Origin: Panonychus citri | Lineage: Eukaryota > Arthropoda > Arachnida > Trombidiformes > Tetranychidae | Assembly: GCF_014898815.1 (NCBI RefSeq) | Contig: NW_026515544.1 | Coordinates: 1,550,001-1,614,000, forward strand | Direction of reading: 5' to 3' | DNA: 64,000 nucleotides | In this document: positions 14,897 through 27,192 of the stretch, piece by piece | How the letters are laid out: each line of letters starts with the position of its first letter | How positions within the stretch are numbered: position 1 is the stretch's first letter | Made by a program: the position numbers and the translations under genes | Notes under the pieces: generated by a model | Databases searched by the model: none | Told to the model about the DNA's origin: nothing | The model's input: only the letters and a program-made list of their open reading frames with translations

Positions 14897-15127
14897 TTAC
14901 TCTTCTTCTTCTTCTTTATTTTTAGTACACTCTTTGTATTCAGTTGGAAGGCCACCCGAAAGATATTGTTGTTGATGATGATGATGATGATGATTGAAAA
15001 AGAAACATCCATTTAGTGGCAATGGATGTAATTGATGTTGAACTTTGTTTTCTTTTTTCTTTTGCTTTTGCTTCTGTTTGAATTGTTCATCATATTGATT
15101 GAGGTGATGCTTTTGCTTTTCGTCCAT
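14897..15127 (-). CDS. Weak candidate ORF, Lys/Gln- and His-rich, 76 codons
   Basis: An ATG-to-stop frame encodes a basic N-terminal half rich in Lys and Gln, a middle segment with six His followed by three Gln, a less repetitive stretch containing SGGLPTEYKEC, and a Glu-rich tail. It is the only frame in the first 18 kb with any non-repetitive segment of normal composition. A second minus-strand frame lies just upstream (15170-15385). I recognise no family. It may be a fragment of a larger gene or chance, since the His, Gln and Glu runs come from ATG, TTG and CTT trinucleotide repeats. Confidence 0.12.
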   Translation of the reverse strand: MDEKQKHHLNQYDEQFKQKQKQKKKENKVQHQLHPLPLNGCFFFNHHHHHHQQQYLSGGLPTEYKECTKNKEEEEE

Positions 15128-17624
15128 TGATTAACGTTTAATGATTAACTTTTATGGTAACGATAAAAGTCAAGTGTTGGCTTCAAGTTGGTAATTCAAT
15201 GGATGAGGAAATGGAGAGAGAGAAAGTGATATTGATGTTGTTGTTGTTGTTGTTTCTCCTTGTTGATGATGTTGGTTTGTAAAGGTGGTGACAGAGTCTT
15301 TATGAAATTTGTCAAATGATTGTGATACTCGGATAATATTAACCAGATTGAGCTGCATACCCAAAGTCCATTGAAAGCTATTCAAGTGAGTTAAATCAGT
15401 AGCTAAGTGGTTTCTTTAATTCTCTTTTGACTTTTTTGTCTCCCTTTGTTTGTCTCTCCTTTCATGTTGGTGTTTATGTGAGTGTCTACCTAAAACATAA
15501 TCATGAGAGAAGATGAGAAGATGAGAAGAAAAGAAAAGTTAGAAAATAGGATTTCTCATGTGAGTAATACCCTTTGAATGGAATCAAGAAAAAGTGATTG
15601 TAGGAGTGATGAAAAGAAAAATGAGAACTTCAATGAACCATCATCATCATCTTCTTCTTCATCACCAAGCGTCAACATACTGATAGGAGAAGATGGAAGA
15701 GAAAAAAAGAGAGAAGGTGAGAAAATAAGCAACAACATCAATATCTCAGGTTTCATTGAGAATAAATAATAAGAATATGATTGCATAAATGATGAACAAA
15801 TCAACAAATTCTATTCAATCAGTTATGTACAGAAAAGGGAATAAAAATGAAAACACTTTTTTCTATTGCAAATAATTCACTCAAAGAGTCAAATTTTCAA
15901 TCATCTTACGTTATTTAATTTCTCTTTTACCCTCTTCTTTTCTTCATCTACTTACCTTCTTTTGTTAGAATTGTTATTAAAATCCTAATCTTTTCATTTT
16001 CCCAATCAAAAGTGTTCAATAAAAAATGAATACAGAATCAAATGGTATCAGGTTAGCTTTTTTCTCAGATGTCCCAATAAGAAAAGTCACCAGATTGATG
16101 TTAAACCTTTTCATTTGGCTGGGAGAACCTTCTAGAAGCAATAGAATGGCCCACAATTAGACCAATCAATCATTAGGATAAAAAATCAATCTCATTATGT
16201 CAGGCCTAAAGTAGAAGACAATAAGTTAACCAATGACCGGAGGACATGATATGTAACCAAATCAAATACAGATTCCACTTTTACATTGGAAATCCTTTTA
16301 ACCCTTGAAAATGAATGAAAGATACTGAATATTAGAAAGTTTACAACAATTAAAATTTACATTTTCTTACCTGACAACATTAAATCAAATCAAGACAATT
16401 AATTGTTTGAGAAAAAGCTAAGGAACCATTTTGTTAACCTCTACCAATGTAACTCAGGCCTAAAGGTAATCCTTTGAACAAGAATATTATTAACCACAGA
16501 TCGATTGACTTCCAGACTGTCCGAGTGAACATTTATTACAATCAATTCAATTTAAATTAACAACGAACTGATTAAAGTAACAAACAAAGATTATCCTTTA
16601 ATCAACTTGTTGGAATGAAAAAAAATCGTAATTAAGAAAAAAGAAAAAAAAATGAGCAACTAGTTCCATCTATCGGTTACCATTGGAACTACTTTGTCAA
16701 CGATAAAAAATCAACATTGATTGTGTTTATTTTCGTGGCAATTAACAATTAAATCTGATTGTTTTAAGTAAATTATATTTTTCTAATGAAAGTCCGTAAA
16801 TAAATTGTACAGTTTTTTTCTCAAATTTTCTCCTTGGATTCTTCAACTCGAACTCTTTTGCTCGGTGATTTCATCTTGGTTTATAAATAATGGAAACCAT
16901 TAAACAAACATGATCATTTAATCATTTGAATAACTAATGATGAATTACCATGTAATTGACATGTGATCAGTTATTACAACCGGATATCGAGAGCTGTTTA
17001 ATGGACAAGGTTACTCTCAAGTGTTTAAAAGCTTACAACAAGAGAAAGAGATAAATTAACAACCGGAAAAAGGCAAGAAATTGAGAAATGGTAAAGAAAA
17101 TTAACTTCTATTAAGTTCTACTAATACATGTTAATATTATACACAGAATTGTAATCATTACTGTTAACAATGTTTCACTAAGAGATGGATCAACGGGAGG
17201 TTTGAGGATGATGATGATGATGATGATGAGAGAGAGAATCTCATATCCGCTCTCTCATTTTCACCAACATCCAAAATGAACCGTTAGTAAAATTATGAAG
17301 CCATTTACATGAAATCATTGTTAATCTGCTATGTGATATAATCAATTGGAAAATTATTATTACATCTAATCACAATTATGCTGTTTCATTGTCATCATCA
17401 ACAGGGTGAAACCAAGAAGTTCAATAGAATGATCAATTCTCTGGATATATAAACCAACACACAATTATCATGTATCAAAGGGATTGGAAACAATGAGATA
17501 ATTTTGTTTAACAATTTTTAATTGTTTCTCAGGACATTTTAATCATCTATGTGAAAAATAATCCTTCGCGCGGTAACAAGTTTTCATGGTGAATTTAAAT
17601 TGTTAATATTTAGAGAGAAAGAGT

Positions 17625-17646
17625 GAGAGAGAGAGAGAGAGAGAGA
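17625..17646. repeat. (GA)11 microsatellite
   Basis: A perfect GA dinucleotide run, about 240 bases from a second one at 17882-17912. Confidence 0.9.
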
Positions 17647-17879
17647 TTTTGCCTCACATAATTGTTTTGATTGGATGGGCAAAGGAAAAAAACACAGGAG
17701 GATGAAGACAATGAAGATGTCGGGAGGGTGCGGCAAAGGTGAGAAAAGAAATGAAAAAGGTAAGAAAATGAAGAAAAATCAATAGAATTTCTTTTCGCTT
17801 GTGTATGTGAGTTGAAATTTACGGATTTAGTGTATATACTTTTTATCCAAAAAATTAATGAAAAAGGAAAGAGATTAAC

Positions 17880-17881
<2 letters not shown>

Positions 17882-17912
<31 letters not shown>
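17882..17912. repeat. (AG)15 microsatellite
   Basis: A perfect AG dinucleotide run. It makes a Glu-Arg repeat in the plus strand and a Ser-Leu repeat in the minus strand, neither of which is a gene. Confidence 0.95.
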
Positions 17913-17915
<3 letters not shown>

Positions 17916-18490
17916 AGGGCCAATTATGTTCATGAGTTTGATGATGGTGATGGGTTTTTACGGTGTTGGTGTGATGTGTGTGTGTGTGTTTGTGTTATAT
18001 ATATTTATGTATATTTATATTATATAAATGTCTACAATCAACGTAGATTGAGGGTTTGGACGCTCAGTTGCGTATTAGAATTGTTGGTAATTGTTTCTTG
18101 GATTGTTTTCCACGATTTGATTCTGAGAGAATGAATAATAACAAATGAAGAGAGAGAAGAGAGAAGAGGCATATCGACAGAATATTCATCATCTTAGCAT
18201 CATCATCATAAAAAGATGTATGGGGGAAAAAAAGTTGTGATGGTAGTGTGACGGTGGCGAAGATGAAACTCATTTGTAATATAAAGAGTACAAAATCAGT
18301 AGAATTGAACATTAAACTGAAAATAGGGATACAATTTGTAGACGAATGTTAATTTGCTGTTGATTTGATAATATATTTGCTTTCCAATCGTCCATTTGTG
18401 ATTTTGTCTCTTTAGGGTTTTCTTTTCGGGTGTGTATTTGTGTCTTATGTGGTGTATAATATGTGATTCTGTAGATGTGTAGGTGTGTTA

Positions 18491-20565
18491 TTAGTCTTTA
18501 AATTTAGATTTATACACCTCTAATTGTCTCTTATAAAGTTCAGCTTCTTTTTCTTTCTCCCTTAATTGTGCTTTATATTCCTCGGCTTCCCGTTTAGTCC
18601 TTTCCAATTCTTTCCTTAATCTTTCTTTCTCTTTATCACTATTACTATTATTATTGTTGTTGTTGTTATTTAAATTAATAATATTATTGTTAACATTTGG
18701 GCTTGATGTTGTATTGTTGTTATTATGGTTAATTGTGATGGTTGTTGTTGTCGATGGAGATGTTATTGATGCTACAGCGTTGCTGATCACTTTACAGCCA
18801 TTTGATTCAATTAAATTCAACTTGGAACTGTTTAAATTGGTTGTTGTTTTTAAATTTGTCACACTAATTGGTTTACCGGCCACTGTTTTAATTATCTTTT
18901 TAATACGAATTGGTTCAGTTTGATCGGTGGTTGTGGTTGTTAACGTCCCATCAGAATTTGAGCTTAATAAAACAATCGGTGAGGTTACTTGATTATTTTC
19001 TAATTCACCAACAATTTGTATCACTTTTCCTTCTAGATCGGGATCTAATTTCGTTGAATTGTTTAATGTTGTCACTGATGATGATGATGATGATGAGGTT
19101 TGTTGTTGTTGTTGGGATGTTGTTGGTGATAGAGATGAATCTTTAACACAATTTAAAGCCAATTTACCAGCTTCAGTTAGTGAAACGGTTCCTCCACTTT
19201 CAATTGCTGAGGTAAACATTGATTCCTCTAAAGCACTTGTCGCTCCATGAGTATCTAACCATTGTAATGCATCAGCAGCTATCTGGGAATTGTTATTGAT
19301 TACATTGCCTGTTGTTTGTCCAGTAGCATCGGCTAAGGCAGCCAGGGTTGTCAAAACGTTGTTTGATCCATCTTCCAAATTAATGCCAGTCCCGTTTAAT
19401 AATTTCTTTAAGGCATCAACACTTGTTTTAGAGATATTGGCGGTTATAGTGGATGAAGATGATGTAGATGAAGATGAAGATGAAGAGTTTCCCTTGGCTG
19501 TTGAATTTGAATTAACACTTCCTATGGGTTTCACAATTTTCGCTGTCCTATTTGATTTATTAGGTAACACTGTTGGTCTTGTTTTCGCGAAACAACTATT
19601 ATTTGTGTTGCTTGTTGACCTATTGTCTTGTCGAGGCCGTGTAACATTAATACATCTCTAAGATGATGAAGAAAAGAAAGAAAGAAAGAGGGAAAGAGTT
19701 AAAATCATATGTTCTTCTCGGGTTAAGTAAGTGAGAGGATAAAAATTCGTACTTCTAAAAGAGGTATCATATCTGTTCTCCCTGAATCTCGAGCTATATC
19801 GATTGGTGTCTTGTCAAATTTACTCAAAAGATTTAAATCAGCTCCATTTGAAAGCAGACATTCAACAACATCATAATGTCCCCTTTCTACTGCCCAATGT
19901 AAAGGTGTCATTTTAAGAAGATCACGAGCATCGATATCAGCTCCGTGCATCAATAGAAGGGCAACTATTTCTAAATGTCCTTCCTGGGAAGAAACATGAA
20001 GAGGTGTTCTTTCCACTTTTGTCCTGGTATCTCGACTTACACCTGATCTAAGCAGAAACTCGGCTGTATCTTTGTGCCCATATTGTGCGGCAAAATGTAA
20101 AGGTGAAGTACCTGGAAAATAGGAGAGAGAAAAAGAAAATTAGAAAAAATTACAAGAAGAGAGAAGAAACAAAAAGATCAAATCAACATATTTTCTATTG
20201 AGTAGGAAAAGCCTGTTTATGGTTTCCAACATATTAACAAGAAAAAAAACAAAAACAAAAACTCAGAGGATCAGCATTTGAATGTTTCTCCACCGATGTA
20301 TACACTAAGATAGAATCGAACAATTATTCGTTTTTTTTCACACAATTACTTCATGTTAGAACAATATAGAACTAATTGTGATGGTCGATTTAGATTAATG
20401 GTAAACCAAAACACACATACCAAGCCAATCGGTTGTAAAAGGGGCTCCATTTTGCATTAAATCTCTAACTTCATCAGTTTCACCATTTTTACAAGCATCC
20501 AAAAGTTTCCTACCAAGATCAAGGTTCCCAGTTGAAGGTTCTTGACATTGTTCTCCTCTTAACAT
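18491..20565 (-). CDS. GABPB: GA-binding protein subunit beta-like transcription cofactor (ankyrin + coiled coil)
   Basis: Exons (minus strand) are 20421-20565, 19753-20111 and 18491-19657, all with GT-AG borders and matching phases, giving 556 aa. Residues about 15-165 form ankyrin repeats matching the vertebrate GABP-beta N-terminus closely (NGAPFTTDWLGTSPLH, then KMTPLHWAVERGH). In that family the ankyrins bind the ETS partner GABP-alpha. Exon 3 starts with a Ser/Thr/Asn-rich linker containing the conserved LATLAALADATG block, then poly-Gln, poly-Ser and poly-Asn tracts. It ends with a charged heptad-like coiled coil (about 510-556), which dimerises GABP-beta in relatives. The protein should act in the nucleus, activating mitochondrial and housekeeping genes. 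I took the ATG at 20565 because no ATG lies upstream in frame. The Ser/Asn tracts make this protein longer than vertebrate GABPB1 (roughly 380-400 aa). Confidence 0.93.
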
Positions 20566-21312
20566 TATAATTGATGAAAACAATAAAAAAGAAAAAGAGA
20601 AATTTGTTTCTATTATTAATTATTATTATCTTTTTATATTGACGGTATTTTTGTTATTATTGTTGTTGTGGTTCTGAGATGAGATGAATGGTGATGATAA
20701 TAATAATAATGATAAATGTGCTGGTGTTTGGATGGTTAAGGTATCACTAAAAAAAGCCAATGACTGGCCAAATAATCAACTTTTATTCAAATGGTCAATT
20801 ATAAACAAAAGAAACCAAATAAGATGAAAAATAAACAAAGATAAATAATAACAAAATATAGATTAATGATAATTAGTGTTATGTTTAAATGAGCATTGGA
20901 ATTAAGGAATTGAGTTTGAAAGGATTTCGGGAGATGGCGCTCGTTTCGGGGGTCGCGTTCTAATTGCGAGGGGAGATTCATCTTAATGATGAATTTAAAT
21001 TTTTATTATCTTGAGGGTTGAGAATTTGATTGTTGGTTGATTGTTGGGATGATCGAAGGAGTTTTAGGAAAGGAAACATGTTGAATTTGGTTTGGATTTG
21101 GGTTGGGGAGACTTTTTTTCCTCTTGGATTTTGAGAAGATTGAAAATATTGGAAGCGGGAAAATTTAACTATTCGAAAAGTTTTGAAGAGATTTTGAATT
21201 TTGAAAGAGAAATAGATTGAATATTATTAATATATTTTTAAAAGATTATTTTTATTTGGTTTTTTTTTCTTTGTCAGTTTACAGTTTTAAGTTTTCTTCT
21301 TGGATGTTGTTG
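20566..21312. other. Spacer between the GABP-beta start and the TMEM145 stop
   Basis: About 750 bases separate two genes on the same strand. The part next to 20565 should hold the GABP-beta promoter and 5' untranslated region, and the part next to 21313 the TMEM145 3' untranslated region. A 60-codon minus-strand frame at 20799-20981 has a Leu/Ile/Phe-rich tail and no recognisable domain; I do not call it a gene. Confidence 0.5.
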
Positions 21313-24244
21313 TTAAATGTTTCCTCCAGCATCGACTGCTGGTAAACCGTTAGCATGACCGTTATGTTGCCTTTCGATGAGACTTAGATCATTGGTGTAA
21401 ATACCTGATAAAGTTCCTGTTTGTTTTTTGGTTGAAAAAAGAAAATCATGATTAGTGATTATAACAATTAGAATTATTTGAGTTTTATGGATAATCTAAC
21501 CAGTGGTTGAGAAAAGAAGGACATTTGTTGCTCCAGGAAAAGTACCGTTAATGTTTCCATGAAGATTATTTGTATTATTTTCACCATTGGTTTGATTGGA
21601 TGAAGTTACTGAGAAAACTGGTCGATTATTAGTATCTTTTAATGTGAAATTAGATCGAGATGGAGCATAAGAGTAATGAGTAAATTGATCTAATGTTTCA
21701 TCACCAGCACCACCATTTTTCGTCATAACATCAATCTAAAAGAAAAGTTCGATATAAGAAGAAAATTTCGATAATTTTCTAATGATAATAAAAGAAAATC
21801 GAAACTTTCTTTGAACCTCTGCTTCTTCTTACCTGAGTTGTACGAACATGGAATGGAAAATTCCTATTTGCTTTCGATGGACGAGTTAATATCTAATCGA
21901 AAAACAATAAACAAACAATCAAGCCAAATTTCATCTAAATTAAAGTTAATTCAGTTGTTAGACTTACAAAAAATACCAAATGTGCATGAATTGAGATGAA
22001 AAGTTCAACCGCATTGATTATTTTTTCCCTCATCCATTTGGGGACAACAAAAGTAGATATTAAAATGACCACAGGAGCCGAAATGAACCTTTTCAATAAT
22101 AGTAATAAAAGTAAACAATTAAAGACAATTTGATTGTTATTTGCAAACAATTAACTTACCAAACACTGTAAAGGAGGAAAAGTTTTGTTAAAAACGACGA
22201 TTTTGATGGATAATGCATCAAGGTAAATACAAGTGAATAAACAAACCAGAACCAGCCCAATATCCGTAGGAATATAACACAATAACCAGGCCAACTTTCG
22301 TACATATAAAGGACTTCCCCTGGATCGAAAAACTAAAAAAAAACAATTAGTTAATTGCGATCAATTCATAAATTTCTAGTCTATCAATTATTGATTGGGT
22401 ATTGGAATAGTTTAACCTTTGAAACTTTGTATCAATATTATTTTCAATGACACTAATTGTAATCAATCAATTTGAATGAAAAAAAAAGGAACAATTTAAA
22501 ATCAATCTAATCATTTAATGTCAACTAATCATTTCCATAGTTGACAATTTATAATCCGACAATTTGATTGATTAACTTTTTTTTCACTTTCTTTTCCAAT
22601 GAAACAATTAATGGTTCTAATAATAATTGTATGTTGTATGTTTTTTTTGTTGACAGAAAAAAACAGTTGATTGATTTATAAATTGTCTTCTCGATCAAAT
22701 TAATTGTTACCTTACCATTTGTTCATATAAAAATATCGCAATATAAGTTGTCGTATGAAGAGACATAAATAGGCCAATTTTCGTTGATGTTTGGGTCTTT
22801 AATCGAGCTCGAGTTACAGTGTACCCTTTGGCTAAAAGTATTAGAAGTAACAAAAATAACGACGTGGACGCTGATTCCAATAGTTTACCTTTGTAACAGA
22901 AAAGTGGAATTAATTATCAGATGAATTGGATGATTGACAAGTTAAATTATTACCAATTAACTTTAAAATCTCATGTGAATAGCCTCGATCAGCTAATAGG
23001 ACATAATAAGTTGTCAGGAAAATCAATGATGACAATTGAAGTGCTAACGATGCGAGATAATATTTGTATGTAATATGAAGTAAATGTCGAGTGTACAAAG
23101 CGTCTGTAAGCGATTAGATGATTCAGATGATTAGAACTTATTTCTTTGTATATATTAATATATGTTCTTGATTGTAATACTACAATTAATCACTTACATG
23201 CTTCAAATATTGAGGCTACTAGAAGAAGTAGATAGAGAATGGTAAATATTACATCCGTATGTAAAATATCTGAGAAAAAAGGACAATTAAGGTTAATTAG
23301 ATGGAAGGAAAAAAGTTTTTTATCATCTATTAAATGGTTGATGAATATCTAGGTGAATCTATCTACAGGGTGAATCGTATTTCTTACAGAATTGATCAGC
23401 TGAAAAGTGTTTCAATAGTGGATTCTGTTCATCATTTGTCATGGTTATACGATAGCTCATTTTAAGACCCTGATGGATTAAGAAGGATAATTAATTGAAT
23501 CAGTTGATTGGAATTGTTTTCTGATTGTGATAATTATGATGATAATTACCTTTGTTGATTGGCAATTGCTAATTGCTATGAACCACCAGCGTTCTCGTTG
23601 AGATTTGAAGACTCGATAATGTGAGCATTTGTAATATCTTAAGGTCGTATTGGTAAACTCATCAAAGTTTTCCAATAATTGGCAATTTGAATATGAATAT
23701 TCTGAGGTCAAGTTAATCACTTGACCATTTTCAATTGACAGGACACTTTCCTTTTCCTCACAGGTCTTTAACAATTGAACAATCAAATCAATCAAATTAA
23801 CTAGTAATTAGTAATTAAGATAACTTACCAATGGTGATTTGTAAACTGTTGGCCATTGACGACGAGAATCAAAATAAAGAAGCAAATTTTGTACTCGATA
23901 CTCCTAAAATCAGACAATTAAAGTTAATTGTTAACACTACAATCAACGTATTTGATGGTTAATCATAATCAAATAGACTTACGTATGGATAAGTTATCTC
24001 ATAATTAAATTTTCCAGACTCGGATAGGAAACAGAATCTTGTTAAAAAGCCCAATTCTAATTGATGATTAAAGGATAATAATTAACAATCAAGAAGATTT
24101 ATATTAATACAATTACAAAGGGAAATTAATTCTTACCTCATCAGAGATTAATTCACCTTCGATAAGTTTACCTGACGATAACCTTGATAATACAAGTAAA
24201 CAAATAATCACAGGTAAGTATGAGATTAGAAGGTAAGAATTCAT
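21313..24244 (-). CDS. TMEM145: TMEM145/GPR180-family seven-helix membrane protein, one-base frameshift in exon 2
   Basis: Thirteen exons on the minus strand: 24137-24244, 23983-24056, 23829-23903, 23550-23765, 23388-23469, 23198-23269, 22954-23103, 22716-22888, 22160-22332, 21968-22088, 21833-21892, 21501-21735, 21313-21416. All borders are GT-AG and phases agree, except that exon 2 is one base short. The product (about 547 aa if that base is restored) has a signal peptide, then an extracytoplasmic domain with FLTRFCFLSESG, NQVINLT-like and SQRERWWFIAISNC blocks. Seven hydrophobic segments follow (about 188-420), including the FFDPGEVLYMYESWPGY and PKWMREKI motifs typical of TMEM145. The tail is Asn/Thr-rich. 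The family resembles GOLD-domain seven-helix (GOST) proteins; its molecular role is poorly known. The break lies in an A5 run at 24044-24048, where the family frame needs six. Confidence 0.9.
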
Positions 24245-25556
24245 TTGGATTAACTTTGAAGATTATCTTAATCGATTGAGGAAAAGATTAACATGATTAT
24301 GATGGATTAAGAATTGATTTGAATAAAAATAAAATTGATTGAATATCAAGGAAGAAGATGATTTAACTATTATGTAATTAATTGTTGGCGGTGACAATTA
24401 AATCAACTTGAAAATCCTTTTGTTTACAATTGAAATGGTTCATGGTTACCATGGTATTCAGGGTAATGTTATTATCATCATGAATTCTGAGCTGAAACCT
24501 GAATATAAAGATATTCATATGATATATAATATTGACCATGATATTTATTATTATATCATTGATGAGATGAAGGAATTGATTGATTTTGTGTTTAATGATT
24601 GACAATTTAAACATTACAATTGTTTCTCGGTCGTAAATCAATAACGTTCATTATTCAAAGTAATTTAAATTCATTTCCTTTATTGTTCAATATTAATTGT
24701 TGATAGTTTTTTTGTCTTGTTACTTTGTTGTTACTTTTTAATTGTAATCAAAATTACAATTTAATTACAATTATGTTTACCTTGGGAAAGTAAATTTTAT
24801 TATTATTAATATTTGATTATCAATGTTCTTGATTGTTAACATTTTGCTTTGCTATTTCCTTGACAATTAAATATTCTCAATGACAAATCAATCAAGAATC
24901 AATTATCAATATGAGTGTTTAAGATTAAAAGTGAATCAATTTAATTGGTTTTGATGTGAAAATACAATTTGATTGATGATTGGGTAACAAATTACTAAGT
25001 GTAAGATAAATTATCGAGTGTGTCAAGTGATTTAATTAACTCTCAATGTTATTATCAAGAGAGATAAATTAGATAACAATTAGAATTGATAGAATCATCT
25101 TCAAGTGACACACAATTAAAGTTTCGTTGATTGATTCTTGGAAAATATTATAATATGATAATATCGAATTGAAATATTCTTTTATCTCTTTTGTCATAAA
25201 CTTGAAAAGATCGAAAAAACTTCTTTCCATCGAAAGATTAATCGAACTCAGGGTAAGAGATTCGAGTTGGAATTTGAAGAAAGAAAGAGGAAAATTAAAG
25301 AGAATAGAAAGAAGATCGATAGTAATTCTAATTGATTGATGGAAAACTTTCGATTCTCATTCGAATAGATTTTCTTGTTCTTATCTGTTTACTTATTTTC
25401 GTTTCATCAACAGAACGTTGAGTTTCTCGATTGAGAGAAAGTGTTTCGTTTTCTCCACCGAATGATATTTTTCTAATTTTCTCTTAATTGTCGTTGATTT
25501 GATTCGTTTTTTTATTCTATTCTCATCTTTAATCTTCATCATCTTCTTCTTACAAA
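24245..25556. other. Divergent intergenic region between TMEM145 and the full-length UGT
   Basis: The two flanking genes start at opposite ends and are transcribed away from each other, so both promoters should lie here. About 24830-24920 (beginning TTGTTAACATTTTGCTTTGC) recurs at about 29115, 34390, 41625, 44040, 51285 and 58515 inside the duplicated block, so it is the non-repeated end of the amplified sequence. The 200 bases before 25557 (including GATTCTCATTCGAATAGATT at about 25350) are conserved ahead of the three other UGT copies. Small ORFs near 24378-24641 and 25393-25689 look like chance. Confidence 0.55.
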
Positions 25557-27192
25557 ATGAAGCTTCTTTTCTTCCCAATGGATGGGTATGTTTTCTGTTT
25601 ACAAAAATCTCTTTTTTCTGGTTAATCCTTTTTCTTGTGATTCCAAACAATTTGTCTTTGTGATTATTGTGATTGTTTAATTTAATCACGATTGAGTAAT
25701 TATTTTAACCTTTACTAGAATGTTTTAAAATTTACTGGAATCCAAATGTAACAGATTAATTAATGTGTTCTCGTTAATTGACTTTTCGGTTTGATTATTC
25801 AAAAGAAAAGTCTATGATTTCTATTGGAAAACAGTAAATGATTGTTACTTTTGTTTACATTTTGTCTGTTGATTGTGATGTTTGTTTGTTTTGATTTGTT
25901 AATTGTGATTGTGTTTTATTTTGTTTTTGTCTACTAGTCATGGACACGTTAACTCTTGTATTGGTTTAGCTCGAATGCTTCGTGATCAAGGCCATGAATC
26001 GGTTTTTGTTGTTCCTTCAAATTGGTCGGTTCTCATTACTGGTCATTCGTTTGGGATTGAACCAATTGTCGATCCAACTTGTGGTGATGTAGATCCATTG
26101 GATAGATGGGCTGGAATGGTTCGTGCTCTTGGCCCATCGTTTGCCAAAAGTCCTTCAGATCAAATCATCGATCTACTTGCTACTGATACCAAAGAATTTA
26201 CTGATTATGCCAAAAGGATCGACGATCAAGTAGCAAAGGCCATTGAGAAGGTTAATCCTGATCTAATTATCATCGATTTTTATGTAACTGTTCCATCCGT
26301 AACTCGATCAGGTAAACCATGGGTTCTCCTCTATTCAGCTAATCCACTTTTCGCTTACGAATCTCCAAATAATCCCCCAAGATACTCTGGATTAGGAGCT
26401 TCTGATGATCCTAAATTGTTCCAACAATTTAGACAACTGGTTAAACAACAACTAACTGAAGTTAAAGCTGATTTTGACTTATTCCTTGAAAGTAAAGGAT
26501 TAACACCTCATGAAACTGAATTAGTTTCACCTTCACCATATCTTAATCTCTACTCTTATCCAGAAGATTTGGATTATAGTGAATTGGGTCCAGTTCCCGA
26601 TAAATGGTTTCGACTTGATCATATGGTGAGAGAAGCCGAAGGAGGACCAATTGGTTTCGATGAATCTTTTTTCAATACCAATGAAAAGATCATTTTATTC
26701 AGTTTAGGATCAATGGGAAGTGCGAATGTCACTTTGATGAATCAATTGATTGGTTTCATGGGTGAATCGAAACATCGTTTCATTGTATCCAAAGGTCCAT
26801 TTCATGAGGAGATAAAATTATATGATAATATGATCGGTGGAAGATATTTGAATCAAATTAAAATTCTTCCAAAGGTTGACCTCGTTTTAACCCATGGAGG
26901 TAACAATACATTCATTGAGACTCTTTACTTTGGTAAACCTCTTATTGTGTTACCTTTGTTTGGAGATCAACATGATAACGCTCGAAGAGCAATTGACAAG
27001 AATATTGGAAGAGCATTTGGTCCATATCAAGTAACAAAGGAACAACTTAATGGTGCAATTGATGAAATTCTTAATGATAAAGAATTAATCGAACGAGTTA
27101 AAAATATTGGTGAAAAAATTCGAACCACAAAGAGTCACCAACAATTAAGTGATCGATTGACTAAACTAATAAATCAATCGAAAGAACCATAG
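25557..27192 (+). CDS. UDP-glycosyltransferase, full-length, bacterial-style single-domain type
   Basis: Exon 1 (25557-25585) encodes only MKLLFFPMDG-; a 352-base phase-2 intron follows; exon 2 (25938-27192) restores G-HGHVNS and runs to TAG, 427 aa in all. The enzyme would transfer a sugar from a UDP-sugar to a lipophilic acceptor. H13 in GHGHVN sits where GT1-family UGTs carry the catalytic base. The C-terminal donor-binding signature runs from about residue 320 (LPKVDLVLTHGGNNTFIETL) through G-D-Q at 352-354. No signal peptide or C-terminal transmembrane anchor is present, unlike typical animal UGTs, so it is probably cytosolic. Spider-mite UGTs of this kind are thought to have been acquired from bacteria; that origin is inferred here from architecture only. 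The ATG at 25909 is a worse start because it loses the conserved N-terminal strand. This is the only full-length UGT in the window. Confidence 0.92.

Larger units (their letters stand above)
15128..18490. other. Intergenic, microsatellite-containing, includes likely 3' flank of the GABP-beta gene
   Basis: No gene can be supported. GAT repeats lie at 17206-17229, and open frames on both strands are composition artefacts. The last few hundred bases (about 18050-18490) are TG-rich on the plus strand and probably include the 3' untranslated region of the minus-strand GABP-beta gene, which stops at 18491. Confidence 0.5.

Noticed and set aside
18654..19661. Several plus-strand frames of 63-123 codons over the GABP-beta last exon
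   Set aside because: Antisense shadows of Ser/Asn/Gln repeat codons; the minus-strand frame has conserved domains.
20799..20981. 60-codon minus-strand frame between GABP-beta and TMEM145
   Set aside because: No domain, hydrophobic low-complexity tail; likely flank or untranslated sequence.
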